Part shown: in pieces, positions 7,659 through 14,102 of the stretch
Numbering within the stretch: the stretch's first letter is position 1
How the letters are laid out: the number at the start of each line of letters is the position of its first letter
Source: an uncultured Lachnospiraceae bacterium
Lineage (GTDB): Bacteria > Bacillota > Clostridia > Lachnospirales > Lachnospiraceae
Direction of reading: 5' to 3'
Length of the DNA stretch: 14,154 nt
Assembly (NCBI GenBank): GCA_959022495.1
Contig: CAUEYX010000057.1
Location: forward strand, 1 to 14,154
Program-made: the position numbers and the translations under genes
Notes under the pieces: generated by a model
Database searches by the model: none
What the model saw: only the letters and a program-made list of their open reading frames with translations
What the model was told of the DNA's origin: nothing

Positions 7659-7681
7659 ACCACACTCAAAGAATTTGTCAA
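7654..7681 (-). promoter_or_regulatory. Sigma-A promoter of the fab operon
   Basis: The -35 box TTGACA (7676-7681) is perfect. A 16-base spacer separates it from the -10 box TATACT (7654-7659). Transcription would start near 7647, leaving about 50 bases of leader before the fabH ATG at 7597. The -10 box lies inside the palindrome at 7638-7658. It is the best promoter in the window and shows the operon does not depend on read-through from the glycosidase gene. Confidence 0.8.
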
Positions 7682-7732
7682 TCGTTTTTGTAATAGATTT
7701 GTAATAAACAAAAAGAAGATGCTCTGTCAGCT

Positions 7733-7772
7733 AAAAGGCACAGCATGGCTATGATAACCACACTGTGCCTTT
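7733..7772 (-). terminator. Probable terminator of the glycosidase gene
   Basis: A long hairpin, AAAGGCACAG (7763-7772) pairing with CTGTGCCTTT (7734-7743), continues inward through two wobble pairs and TGGTTAT/ATAGCCA, giving about 19 paired positions. Only four T (7733-7736) follow on the minus strand, so termination may be partial. It sits 41 bases after the stop codon. Confidence 0.65.
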
Positions 7773-7783
7773 CCTGCTGCTGC

Positions 7784-7802
7784 GAGTGCCTATGCGGCAC
7801 TC
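7784..7802 (-). other. Stem-loop just after the glycosidase stop codon
   Basis: GAGTGCC-N5-GGCACTC is a perfect 7-bp hairpin beginning 10 bases after the stop codon and upstream of the main terminator hairpin. No T run follows. It could protect the 3' end of the very long message from exonucleases. Confidence 0.45.
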
Positions 7803-7812
7803 CCGCTGCTTA

Positions 7813-10800
7813 TCATTTTTTCTTACGTCTATACACGATATTTCCGATCCCTGCGATCACAACTGCCGCAGCCGCAAGTCCCGCAATGGGGAACACGATA
7901 TTCTGGCTGTCGCCGGTCTTCACTGCGGAACCTTTTACTCCCGTCTGCGTACTGCCCGTACTCTGACTGCCGTTCTGTCCACCGTTTCCGCTCTGGCTGT
8001 CTCCATCCGGGTTCTGCGGATCATCTGTGTCACTGCCGCCCGGATTCTGCGGATCATCTGTATCACCGCCCGGATTCTCCGGTTCGCCGCTCTGGGTTTT
8101 CTCAAGACTGTCGTATGCCGCCTGAAGTGTTTTCACCGCCTCGTCCACCTTGGCCTGATCATCTACGGACAATGCCGCATCTGTAAGGATGCTGTTGGCC
8201 GATGCCAATGCCGCGCGGAACATAGTCACACTCTCTTCCGTGTATGCACTCAGGTCCAGGCCTTCCATCTGGCTGATCAGATCCTGAAGAACGGATTTAT
8301 CCGCTTTCAGCCTGAGAGCATTCATTGCCTCAACCAGCCGGCTCCACGCCTCGTCCGTCTCAGCCTGCATCGCGTCGCCGTCCGCCATCACTGCCTCTGC
8401 CGCTTCCTTCGCAGCCAGGTACTCTGCCTGTCCGGCTTCCACATATTTGCTTAAGTCGATCAGTTCTGTCAGCTCCAGAGCCATCTCAAGGTCCGTCTTG
8501 TCCGCCGCCTTCATATTCAGCGCGTGGATGGCAAGCATCAAATCTTTTGCCGCGTCGAGCACTTCCTCTCTCGTGGCATCCTCATCTGCCATCACTGCCT
8601 CGCCTTTTTCGATGGCATCCGCAAACATCTGCTGAATGGATTCGACCAGTCCGCTGACAGTTCCATCCTCTACATAACCTTTCGCTTGGTTCAGGAAATA
8701 CTCCAGTGTCTTCTTGCTCACCGGCTGCGGTTCTGGCTTATCCGAGTCTTCGACCAGTGCCCCGTACGCGTCGTTGACTGCCTTCACGACATCGTCAAGG
8801 ACGAACTGCATCACTGTTTCGCCATCTTCTGCAAGATCATTCAGCGCTTTCAGATCTGCATAAGCATCTGCATAAGCCTGATAGCTGTCTTCTGTGTAGT
8901 CCTTGGAATCTACAGTGTCAAATACTTCCTTCGCAGCTGTATATGCCGCTTTCACGTCTGCCGCATCGGCAGGCAGGTTGGAAATATATGCCTGGATCTC
9001 CTTTGCCGCACCGAAGCCGCCTACGGTCTGTAACAATTCAAACTTAATTCCGGAGGTGGTCACCGGTTCGTCAAATGTGATTGAGTTCACCGCATTAGAC
9101 GGATTAAACTCACCTTGTGAGATCAGTAACTGCCACTCGCCGTTCTCATCTTTTACATACAGGTTGTATTTTGACACATCTCCGTTGGAGCCGCCGCGTC
9201 CTGTGTAATCGATGGAATCGAAGGTCTCTTCCTTGCCGAAGTCGATGGCGATCCAGTGGTTTGTGCCGCTGCCGGAGCATGTATCTCCTCCCACATAATT
9301 GGTGTGCCACCATGTGTTCAGGTTGCCGTCGATAGCTGCTGATGCGTAGGAATCGCCTGTCGCCATCGTCATCTCACTGCAGGCTGACGCCGTCCATTCT
9401 GAACGGTCAAGCTCTGTGCGGCTTTCCGGTGTGATGCTGCTCTGCAGCTCTGCTGCTTCGCTGTAATCGATTGCTTCCTTCACAACCTTCAGGTCAGACA
9501 GGGTTGCGGTCAGCGCTTTGCTTCCCAAGACGACTGAAGCTGATTCAAGATCCTCATTCAGGCTCTCTGTATCATACAGTGAGGATGCGATCACTCCGTC
9601 GATGTAAATCTTAAGCATGCCGTTTGCTTCGCGGACAATGACAACTGTATGCGTCTCGCCGTCGTTGATCTTTCCGGTCGTCGCAGTCTCGAACGTTGTC
9701 GGTACATACTCATCTGTGCCGAATGTTCCGTGTGCCTTCTCGATCACTGTCGTCACTTCTTCTTTTGAATTGAAGGACTTGCTTCCGATCTTCGCCTCAA
9801 GGTATCCGTCTGCGTCGATCTTTACTGTGAAAGCGTCGCCCTGTTTCAGGATCACCGCGTCAGATGATTCTGTCTTGATGGAGAATGCCGCTGAGAATAC
9901 TCCGGTACCCTCCACTCCGTCTTCTGAAAGTGTAACGGTCTCGCCGTCCAGTTTATAGACGGATTTTCCTGTCGTTCCGTCGATTCCCGTGCTTTCTACA
10001 CCGGAAAGGTCGGCAACCACGTTGTTATCATAAGCCGTAAAGCTGATATCTCCGTCTTTGTATTCATTTCCGTATGTATCTGTCAGCCCGTCAACGCCGA
10101 CTGTAACCTTGCCGCCTGCCAGGCTTTCTTCGGACGTAAGCTCTACTGTCCTGTAATCATCCATCAGCACCGCGCTTGCAGCCGCCTCTCCGTTGATGGT
10201 AAATGCAGCGTCGCTGTTCACGCGCTCTGAGAATTTCACCTGTACGGTGTTGTTGTCTTTCATCTCCGCTGATACGACTGCCGGAGCGGTATCTTCCTGT
10301 CCGTTGAACTGGAAGATCTTCGTCTCATGCGGTGCCAGCGTAACTGTAAGTTCATCCCCATAAGAAAGTGTTGTATCCAGCACGCCGTTTACATAAGGCT
10401 CTACCTGGATCCCCACTGCGTCTTTCAGTGTCGGTACTGCGCCTGCCGTATCGTCCACTGTCAGGGTGTAGGTCTGCTCGGAATCCAGCGGGTTTGTAAA
10501 GGAGATGATCCCCTGCTCGCCGTTCCAGCTTGAATATCCGTATACGCCTGCCCTCGGCTGGTTGCCGAACAGCTTCGCGTTCTTTAAGATCTCGTGGTTC
10601 TCTTCTGCCCACTCGAGCGCGTCTGCTGTTACTTTCCACTTCGCGTCATCCATGATCGACGGTGAATAGTACAGCTCCCAGAAAGCGGTGCCGCGCACTG
10701 CGTTTGCGAACAGGAACTCGCGGAATACTTCTGTTGTAGCCGAGCTTCCGTCTGACACGCCATAGATCGGATCGTGGTTGTAGATGTTCTTCAGCGGGAA

Positions 10801-13578
10801 CTGGATCTGGTTCTGCTTGTACAGCTGGTAGTATACCTGGTCACGGTAGTAGATCTTCTGCTCGTGGCGCTCTCCTGTGCCAAGCTGTCCTGTATCGCCG
10901 GAATCCTGTACCCATACGGTGTTCACCCACTGCAGCAGCCACGGGCTTAAGTTCACATAGCATGTCGCATTGATGAAGATATCCGGGTTGTTCTCGCGTA
11001 CTGCCTCAAACAGGTCGATCCATGCCTCCCACAGATCGCTTGTGAAGTACATGTTGTTGTCTCCGCCTGTCATGTGGTCATGATCCTCGGCGTTACACGG
11101 TCTGGATGCGAATCCGTCCCATTTCCAGTACTCTACATTGAAACGATCCTGATAGTCGATCGCCATGGTCTGGAAATTCTTGATATATTTTCTTGATCCT
11201 GTGCAGACTACATTGCCGAGCGCGGAATTGTGCTGCTGGTATCCTGTGCCTGCTGCCTCGATGTAACCGGAGAATCCGCCGAAATAGTTATATCCTCCCT
11301 GCGGTCCTACCCACACACCGAAGGTTGCATCAAACTTGTCCGCCAGAGCGGTGGATGTATACAGCTCGTTGGGGAACTTGTTGTTGAACTCCCAGAAACC
11401 GGTCTGGTTCGGTGTTCCGCTTCCCGCGTCTTTGTTCGGGCTTACATACGTCGTATCCCCGATCACGGAATAATAGTTGTTCCATCCGTCGTCCACTACA
11501 TAAGAGTCAAGCGGCTCCACGCCGTTCTGCGCCAGTCCTGCCTCTGCTCCGTTAAAGGAAGCAGCGATACTCTCGTCGGTGATGGACATCATATTGTCAT
11601 ACCATGAGTTGTACTGCTTGCGGAACTCTGTCGGTGTCGCGATATCCTCGATATAGCTGAAGAAATCCGTCTGGACAACTTCTGTATCGGTTCCCTGTGC
11701 AGCGCCGATCACGTTCTGCCATGACACGAATTTGCCGTCTGTGGTAAGCTGTCCGTCTTCTTTGAGCTTTGCAAAGTTCTTGCCGGAATAGTAGCGTACC
11801 TGTGTGGCGTTGTCGTTGATGATGGTGTCCGCTGCCGGGAATTCAGATCCCATGAACAAACCATTTACATAGATCGGCTGTCCGAGCATCAGCTCATGCT
11901 GCCCGATCCACATCGAAGAAATCTTCGAGTCATCGGGATGGCACCACACACCCTGCGCGTCACTGGGAAGCACAAAGCGGTCTGTGTCGATATAATCAAT
12001 CTTTGCTTTCTCTTTATCATCCACGCTGATCTCCAGGAAAGATCTCATATAGTGGTCATCGTCATTCATGACTACAACCTGATCGATATCATATGTAACA
12101 CCATTCAGCTCAAACGGCTCATAGGAGATTGTCAGCTTTACGCCGTCCTCTGTATTCTCTTTCTGCGCTTTCTCGAATGTCAGACTGCTTGAATAGATGG
12201 CGTCCTCATTCACCGGTGTAATCTGGGTATTCCAGTCCGGCCCGTAATACGGATCACTGTAAAGATTCAGCTCCGCGCTTGTGAATTCTGCAGTAGAGCC
12301 CATTGAGCAGGACTTCTGCACTAACCTCACATAACGGGTCGTATAGGTCTGATAGAAGTTCGCGTAGACACGGTCGCCCACATTATACAGGCTGCCTTCC
12401 TGGTGCAGGTTATAAGCCTCTGCCGTAAAGTTGCCCGCGCCTGCCAGCTTCCATGTACTGCCGTTATCGCTGACGTACAGTTCGAACTCTCCCATGGTTC
12501 CGTTGATTCCATAATTTTTGTCAGAATATCCGGGACGTTTGTCAATGGAGATCGAGCTTACTGTCTGCTCTGAACCAAGGTCGATATCCACTGTGAACGG
12601 ATTGCCCGACTTCGTGTACTCATCCGGGTTCGTATTCAGGTTCCCGTCAGTCAGACGTGCCGTATGCTCATCTGAGAAAACCTGTCCGCTGCTGTTTTTG
12701 ATCGTCACATCCCAGCCTTCGCGCTCCAGTACCTGCTCCGGCGCCTTCACGACCTGCGTCTTCTCAACCGGCTTATCATAAAAATCAACTTCCGCGCTTG
12801 TAAACTCCTGTGCCGTGCCAAGCGCAACGCTGGTCTGAACAACTCGGACATACTGTGTCGTTACCGCGGAATCAAAATTTACATAGACCATATCGCCTAC
12901 ATTATAGAGGTCGCCCTCTTTATGCAGGTTATAATCATCCTGTGTGAACTCGCCTTCCGTAAGCTTTGTGTACTCCGTACCGTCGGCACTTGTCCAGATC
13001 TCATAGCCTCCCATTGTGCCGTTGATTCCATAAGATGAACTGCTAAATCCCGGACGCTTATTTACAGACATGCCCGCGATGGTCTGCTCACTGCCAAAAT
13101 TAATGTCCAGAGTGATCGGATGCCCGCTGATCTGATAATAATCAATATATGTATCTGTATTCCCATCAAACAGCAGTGCTACCTGTGCTGCCGGATATTC
13201 TGTATTATCCTTATTTTTCAGTGTTGCTGTCCATCCTTCGGTAGACAACGGTTCTGTATACTCGTAGATCGGATCGTTCACAATCGGATCTTCCGTCTCA
13301 ACACTCCCTTCAGAAATCGTGTTGATTACGAAGTCCTCCGATCCGGTTCCCGGCACAGTTTCCATGTCAATCCGCTTATTATCAATGGAACTGGTCAGAA
13401 TGCGGCCATCTTCGATTGAATAATTTCTCTGAAGATAGTCATTCCCGATAGAGATACTGTCGTCAGCTATACTGATTTCCGCGCTTCCACCTGCCGCGTA
13501 AACCGGAACTGTTCCCAGCGCGCCGGTAATGAGAAGCGAAGCTGACAGCACCCCATTAAGAATCTTTTTTGTTTTCAT
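7813..13578 (-). CDS. Secreted wall-anchored multidomain glycosidase, GH36-like (clan GH-D)
   Basis: A 1921-residue surface enzyme, probably an exo-alpha-galactosidase or alpha-N-acetylgalactosaminidase. It has a signal peptide (1-28/29, cut near VYA-A), two duplicated discoidin-like modules (105-268 and 281-443) and a beta-sandwich (about 450-650). The TIM barrel (about 650-995) shows GH-D landmarks: VVDDGWN (694-700), FGVWVGP (753-759), YWKWDG with probable nucleophile Asp821, and VWVQDSGD with probable acid/base Asp892. The usual CSGGGR motif is missing (TCYVNLSPW instead) and the EPE after FGLW is changed, so it is a divergent member; GH36 is the nearest family I recognise. Then come a beta-sandwich (1000-1092), an SbsA-type Ig-like domain (1095-1183), a LamG-like domain (1186-1366), a classical CBM32-like domain (1395-1533), FIVAR-like repeats (1537-1828), a linker and the VKTGD anchor. 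AGGAGG lies 5 bases before the ATG. Substrate is unknown; mucin or blood-group glycans are a guess. Confidence 0.85.
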   Translation of the reverse strand: MKTKKILNGVLSASLLITGALGTVPVYAAGGSAEISIADDSISIGNDYLQRNYSIEDGRILTSSIDNKRIDMETVPGTGSEDFVINTISEGSVETEDPIVNDPIYEYTEPLSTEGWTATLKNKDNTEYPAAQVALLFDGNTDTYIDYYQISGHPITLDINFGSEQTIAGMSVNKRPGFSSSSYGINGTMGGYEIWTSADGTEYTKLTEGEFTQDDYNLHKEGDLYNVGDMVYVNFDSAVTTQYVRVVQTSVALGTAQEFTSAEVDFYDKPVEKTQVVKAPEQVLEREGWDVTIKNSSGQVFSDEHTARLTDGNLNTNPDEYTKSGNPFTVDIDLGSEQTVSSISIDKRPGYSDKNYGINGTMGEFELYVSDNGSTWKLAGAGNFTAEAYNLHQEGSLYNVGDRVYANFYQTYTTRYVRLVQKSCSMGSTAEFTSAELNLYSDPYYGPDWNTQITPVNEDAIYSSSLTFEKAQKENTEDGVKLTISYEPFELNGVTYDIDQVVVMNDDDHYMRSFLEISVDDKEKAKIDYIDTDRFVLPSDAQGVWCHPDDSKISSMWIGQHELMLGQPIYVNGLFMGSEFPAADTIINDNATQVRYYSGKNFAKLKEDGQLTTDGKFVSWQNVIGAAQGTDTEVVQTDFFSYIEDIATPTEFRKQYNSWYDNMMSITDESIAASFNGAEAGLAQNGVEPLDSYVVDDGWNNYYSVIGDTTYVSPNKDAGSGTPNQTGFWEFNNKFPNELYTSTALADKFDATFGVWVGPQGGYNYFGGFSGYIEAAGTGYQQHNSALGNVVCTGSRKYIKNFQTMAIDYQDRFNVEYWKWDGFASRPCNAEDHDHMTGGDNNMYFTSDLWEAWIDLFEAVRENNPDIFINATCYVNLSPWLLQWVNTVWVQDSGDTGQLGTGERHEQKIYYRDQVYYQLYKQNQIQFPLKNIYNHDPIYGVSDGSSATTEVFREFLFANAVRGTAFWELYYSPSIMDDAKWKVTADALEWAEENHEILKNAKLFGNQPRAGVYGYSSWNGEQGIISFTNPLDSEQTYTLTVDDTAGAVPTLKDAVGIQVEPYVNGVLDTTLSYGDELTVTLAPHETKIFQFNGQEDTAPAVVSAEMKDNNTVQVKFSERVNSDAAFTINGEAAASAVLMDDYRTVELTSEESLAGGKVTVGVDGLTDTYGNEYKDGDISFTAYDNNVVADLSGVESTGIDGTTGKSVYKLDGETVTLSEDGVEGTGVFSAAFSIKTESSDAVILKQGDAFTVKIDADGYLEAKIGSKSFNSKEEVTTVIEKAHGTFGTDEYVPTTFETATTGKINDGETHTVVIVREANGMLKIYIDGVIASSLYDTESLNEDLESASVVLGSKALTATLSDLKVVKEAIDYSEAAELQSSITPESRTELDRSEWTASACSEMTMATGDSYASAAIDGNLNTWWHTNYVGGDTCSGSGTNHWIAIDFGKEETFDSIDYTGRGGSNGDVSKYNLYVKDENGEWQLLISQGEFNPSNAVNSITFDEPVTTSGIKFELLQTVGGFGAAKEIQAYISNLPADAADVKAAYTAAKEVFDTVDSKDYTEDSYQAYADAYADLKALNDLAEDGETVMQFVLDDVVKAVNDAYGALVEDSDKPEPQPVSKKTLEYFLNQAKGYVEDGTVSGLVESIQQMFADAIEKGEAVMADEDATREEVLDAAKDLMLAIHALNMKAADKTDLEMALELTELIDLSKYVEAGQAEYLAAKEAAEAVMADGDAMQAETDEAWSRLVEAMNALRLKADKSVLQDLISQMEGLDLSAYTEESVTMFRAALASANSILTDAALSVDDQAKVDEAVKTLQAAYDSLEKTQSGEPENPGGDTDDPQNPGGSDTDDPQNPDGDSQSGNGGQNGSQSTGSTQTGVKGSAVKTGDSQNIVFPIAGLAAAAVVIAGIGNIVYRRKKK
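7816..7923 (-). other. C-terminal sortase sorting signal, VKTGD type
   Basis: Residues 1886-1921 consist of VKTGD, a hydrophobic helix (about 1893-1914, FPIAGLAAAAVVIAG) and a basic tail RRKKK. This is the layout of an LPXTG-like signal, with VKTG in place of LPXTG. It predicts covalent attachment to peptidoglycan by a sortase. No sortase gene is in the window. Confidence 0.75.
7999..8070 (-). repeat. Tandem DTDDPQNP linker repeat
   Basis: The wall-spanning linker carries the motif DTDDPQNP twice (residues 1839-1846 and 1850-1857), an 11-residue (33-base) period, with Gly/Ser/Asp between. The linker before the anchor (about 1830-1885) is acidic and Pro/Gly-rich, as expected for a segment that crosses the cell wall. 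Confidence 0.75.
8095..8970 (-). repeat. FIVAR-like helical repeats of the glycosidase
   Basis: Residues 1537-1828 form four helical units of about 65-75 residues, roughly 1537-1612, 1620-1690, 1695-1758 and 1763-1827. Each has a pattern like YTEESVTMFRAALASANSIL followed by VDEAVKTLQAAYDSL. The tyrosine-rich start and the A.N.A...L ending fit FIVAR domains seen in surface glycosidases of Gram-positive gut bacteria. They probably act as a stalk or carbohydrate-associated spacer. The units have diverged at the base level. Confidence 0.7.
10594..11631 (-). other. GH-D catalytic TIM-barrel region
   Basis: This part of the glycosidase encodes about residues 650-995. The order DDGW, KFP, FGVWVGP, KWDG and WVQDSGD follows the order in GH36 enzymes (DDGW, KFP, FGLWxEPE, KWDMNR, WTSDxTD). 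Asp821 and Asp892 align with nucleophile and acid/base. The CSGGGR segment, which contacts the sugar in GH36 enzymes, is replaced by CYVNLSPW, suggesting a different subsite or subfamily. The limits of the domain are approximate. Confidence 0.65.
12250..12738 (-). repeat. Discoidin/CBM32-like module B (second of the N-terminal pair)
   Basis: Residues 281-443 repeat the preceding module. Shared blocks are KRPGxS, YGINGTMG, YNLHxEGxLYNVGDxVYxNF, TTxYVRxVQ and EFTSAE. Typical discoidin residues such as DGN are present, but the WxS motif of classical CBM32 is not clear. The pair arose by internal duplication. Confidence 0.75.
12775..13266 (-). repeat. Discoidin/CBM32-like module A (first of the N-terminal pair)
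   Basis: Residues 105-268, with FDGNTDTYID near the start and YVRVVQ near the end, match module B across their whole length with many identical blocks. It probably binds glycan. The divergence between copies at the base level suggests that the duplication is old. Confidence 0.75.
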
Positions 13579-13742
13579 CGTTACCTCCTAACTTTTTCAT
13601 TTCCCTTTCCTGCTTCGAGTCTTTACGTTCGCTTAATTTTCCTTTTTCCTCCTTTCCCGCCTCTGTCCAAACTGATTTGCCGATTTATGATAAAATTCAC
13701 AAAAAAAGAATCTTATCTCCTTGGAGAATCATACATTCAAGT

Positions 13743-13772
13743 TCAAAAATTGTGCATTATGTACAATATCAT
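13743..13772 (-). CDS. Possible 9-codon leader peptide ORF
   Basis: A perfect AGGAGG (13778-13783) stands 5 bases before an ATG that opens MILYIMHNF and then a stop. The ribosome binding site is as good as that of the glycosidase. The product is hydrophobic and too short for any family. It could be a regulatory leader peptide, or chance. It lies about 170 bases upstream of the glycosidase start and spans the ATTGTRCAT-type palindrome. Confidence 0.25.
   Translation of the reverse strand: MILYIMHNF
13749..13767. promoter_or_regulatory. Near-perfect 19-base palindrome upstream of the glycosidase
   Basis: ATTGTGCAT-T-ATGTACAAT has 9-base arms with one mismatch. The size and symmetry fit a site for a dimeric repressor or activator, but the regulator is not known. 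It contains the TGTACA core that recurs at 13864-13869 and 13924-13929. Confidence 0.35.
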
Positions 13773-13930
13773 CCCAACCTCCTCATAACTTCCAGTGCAA
13801 TTATGTTACATTTTACCACTTTTCTGCACTTTTCACCACATAGTTCACACAAAACCTTTAAATTGTACAAACATTTCAATTTCTATAAAATTTCCAGGCA
13901 GTTAAAATATTCCTTCGCAAATCTGTACAT

Positions 13931-13972
13931 AAAAAAGACGCCCGCCTTATATCTATAAGGTGCGAAGCGTCT
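13931..13972 (-). terminator. Rho-independent terminator of the tRNA unit
   Basis: On the minus strand AGACGC pairs with GCGTCT, and an inner stem CCTTATA-N2-TATAAGG stacks above it, separated by small internal loops. A run of six T (13931-13936) follows directly. It ends transcription of the tRNA genes 9 bases after tRNA-Leu, and separates them from the glycosidase gene. Confidence 0.85.
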
Positions 13973-13980
13973 CACAACAA

Positions 13981-14066
13981 TGCCGCAGGCCGGGATCGAA
14001 CCGGCACGGGTATCACTACCCACGGGATTTTAAATCCCGGGCGTCTGCCAATTCCGCCACTGCGGC
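13981..14066 (-). tRNA. tRNA-Leu, anticodon TAA (UAA)
   Basis: Acceptor arms GCCGCAG and CTGCGGC pair over 7 bases, with discriminator A at 13981. The anticodon stem CGGGA/TCCCG holds loop TTTAAAA, so the anticodon is TAA (14030-14032). A long variable arm GGGTAGTGATACCC, typical of leucine tRNA, and a T arm GCCGG-TTCGATC-CCGGC follow. The total is 86 bases. The 3' CCA is not encoded, so it must be added after processing. Confidence 0.95.
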
Positions 14067-14080
14067 AGCTCTAAAATTGT

Positions 14081-14102
14081 TTTCTCTTATTTCTAAGAGA
14101 AA
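14081..14102 (-). other. Hairpin between tRNA-Asp and tRNA-Leu
   Basis: TTTCTCTTA-GAAA-TAAGAGAAA is a perfect 9-bp stem with a GAAA tetraloop. It begins at the base next to the discriminator of tRNA-Asp. It is followed by ACAATTTTAG, not by a clean T run. It might guide processing of the tRNA 3' end or act as a weak terminator. Confidence 0.6.

Larger units (their letters stand above)
13579..13930 (-). promoter_or_regulatory. AT-rich leader region of the glycosidase gene
   Basis: These 350 bases hold no convincing gene. On the minus strand they contain SD-like motifs at 13584-13589 (the real ribosome binding site, AGGAGG, 5 bases from the ATG), 13648-13654, 13717-13722 and 13778-13783. A TCTC-N4-GAGA hairpin (13716-13727) lies among them. 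TGTACA occurs at 13760, 13864 and 13924. A TAAAAT near 13809-13814 could be a -10 box, but I find no good -35 partner, so no promoter is assigned with confidence. Confidence 0.4.

Noticed and set aside
7999..8070. CRISPR-like short repeats
   Set aside because: The two 33-base units are in-frame coding repeats of a wall linker with no spacers; no CRISPR array was seen anywhere in the window.
7813..13578. Assignment of the large enzyme to GH98, GH101 or GH110
   Set aside because: These gut glycosidase families were considered because of the similar accessory domains, but the DDGW, KWDG and WVQDSGD order fits clan GH-D better.
13700..13727. Terminator at the TCTC-N4-GAGA hairpin upstream of the T run
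   Set aside because: The stem is only 4 bp and lies 7 bases from the T run, so it is too weak to call a terminator.
13569..13958. Plus-strand open frame of 129 codons
   Set aside because: It starts inside the glycosidase gene, has no ribosome binding site, runs through the glycosidase leader and into the tRNA terminator, and its composition is that of translated AT-rich intergenic DNA.
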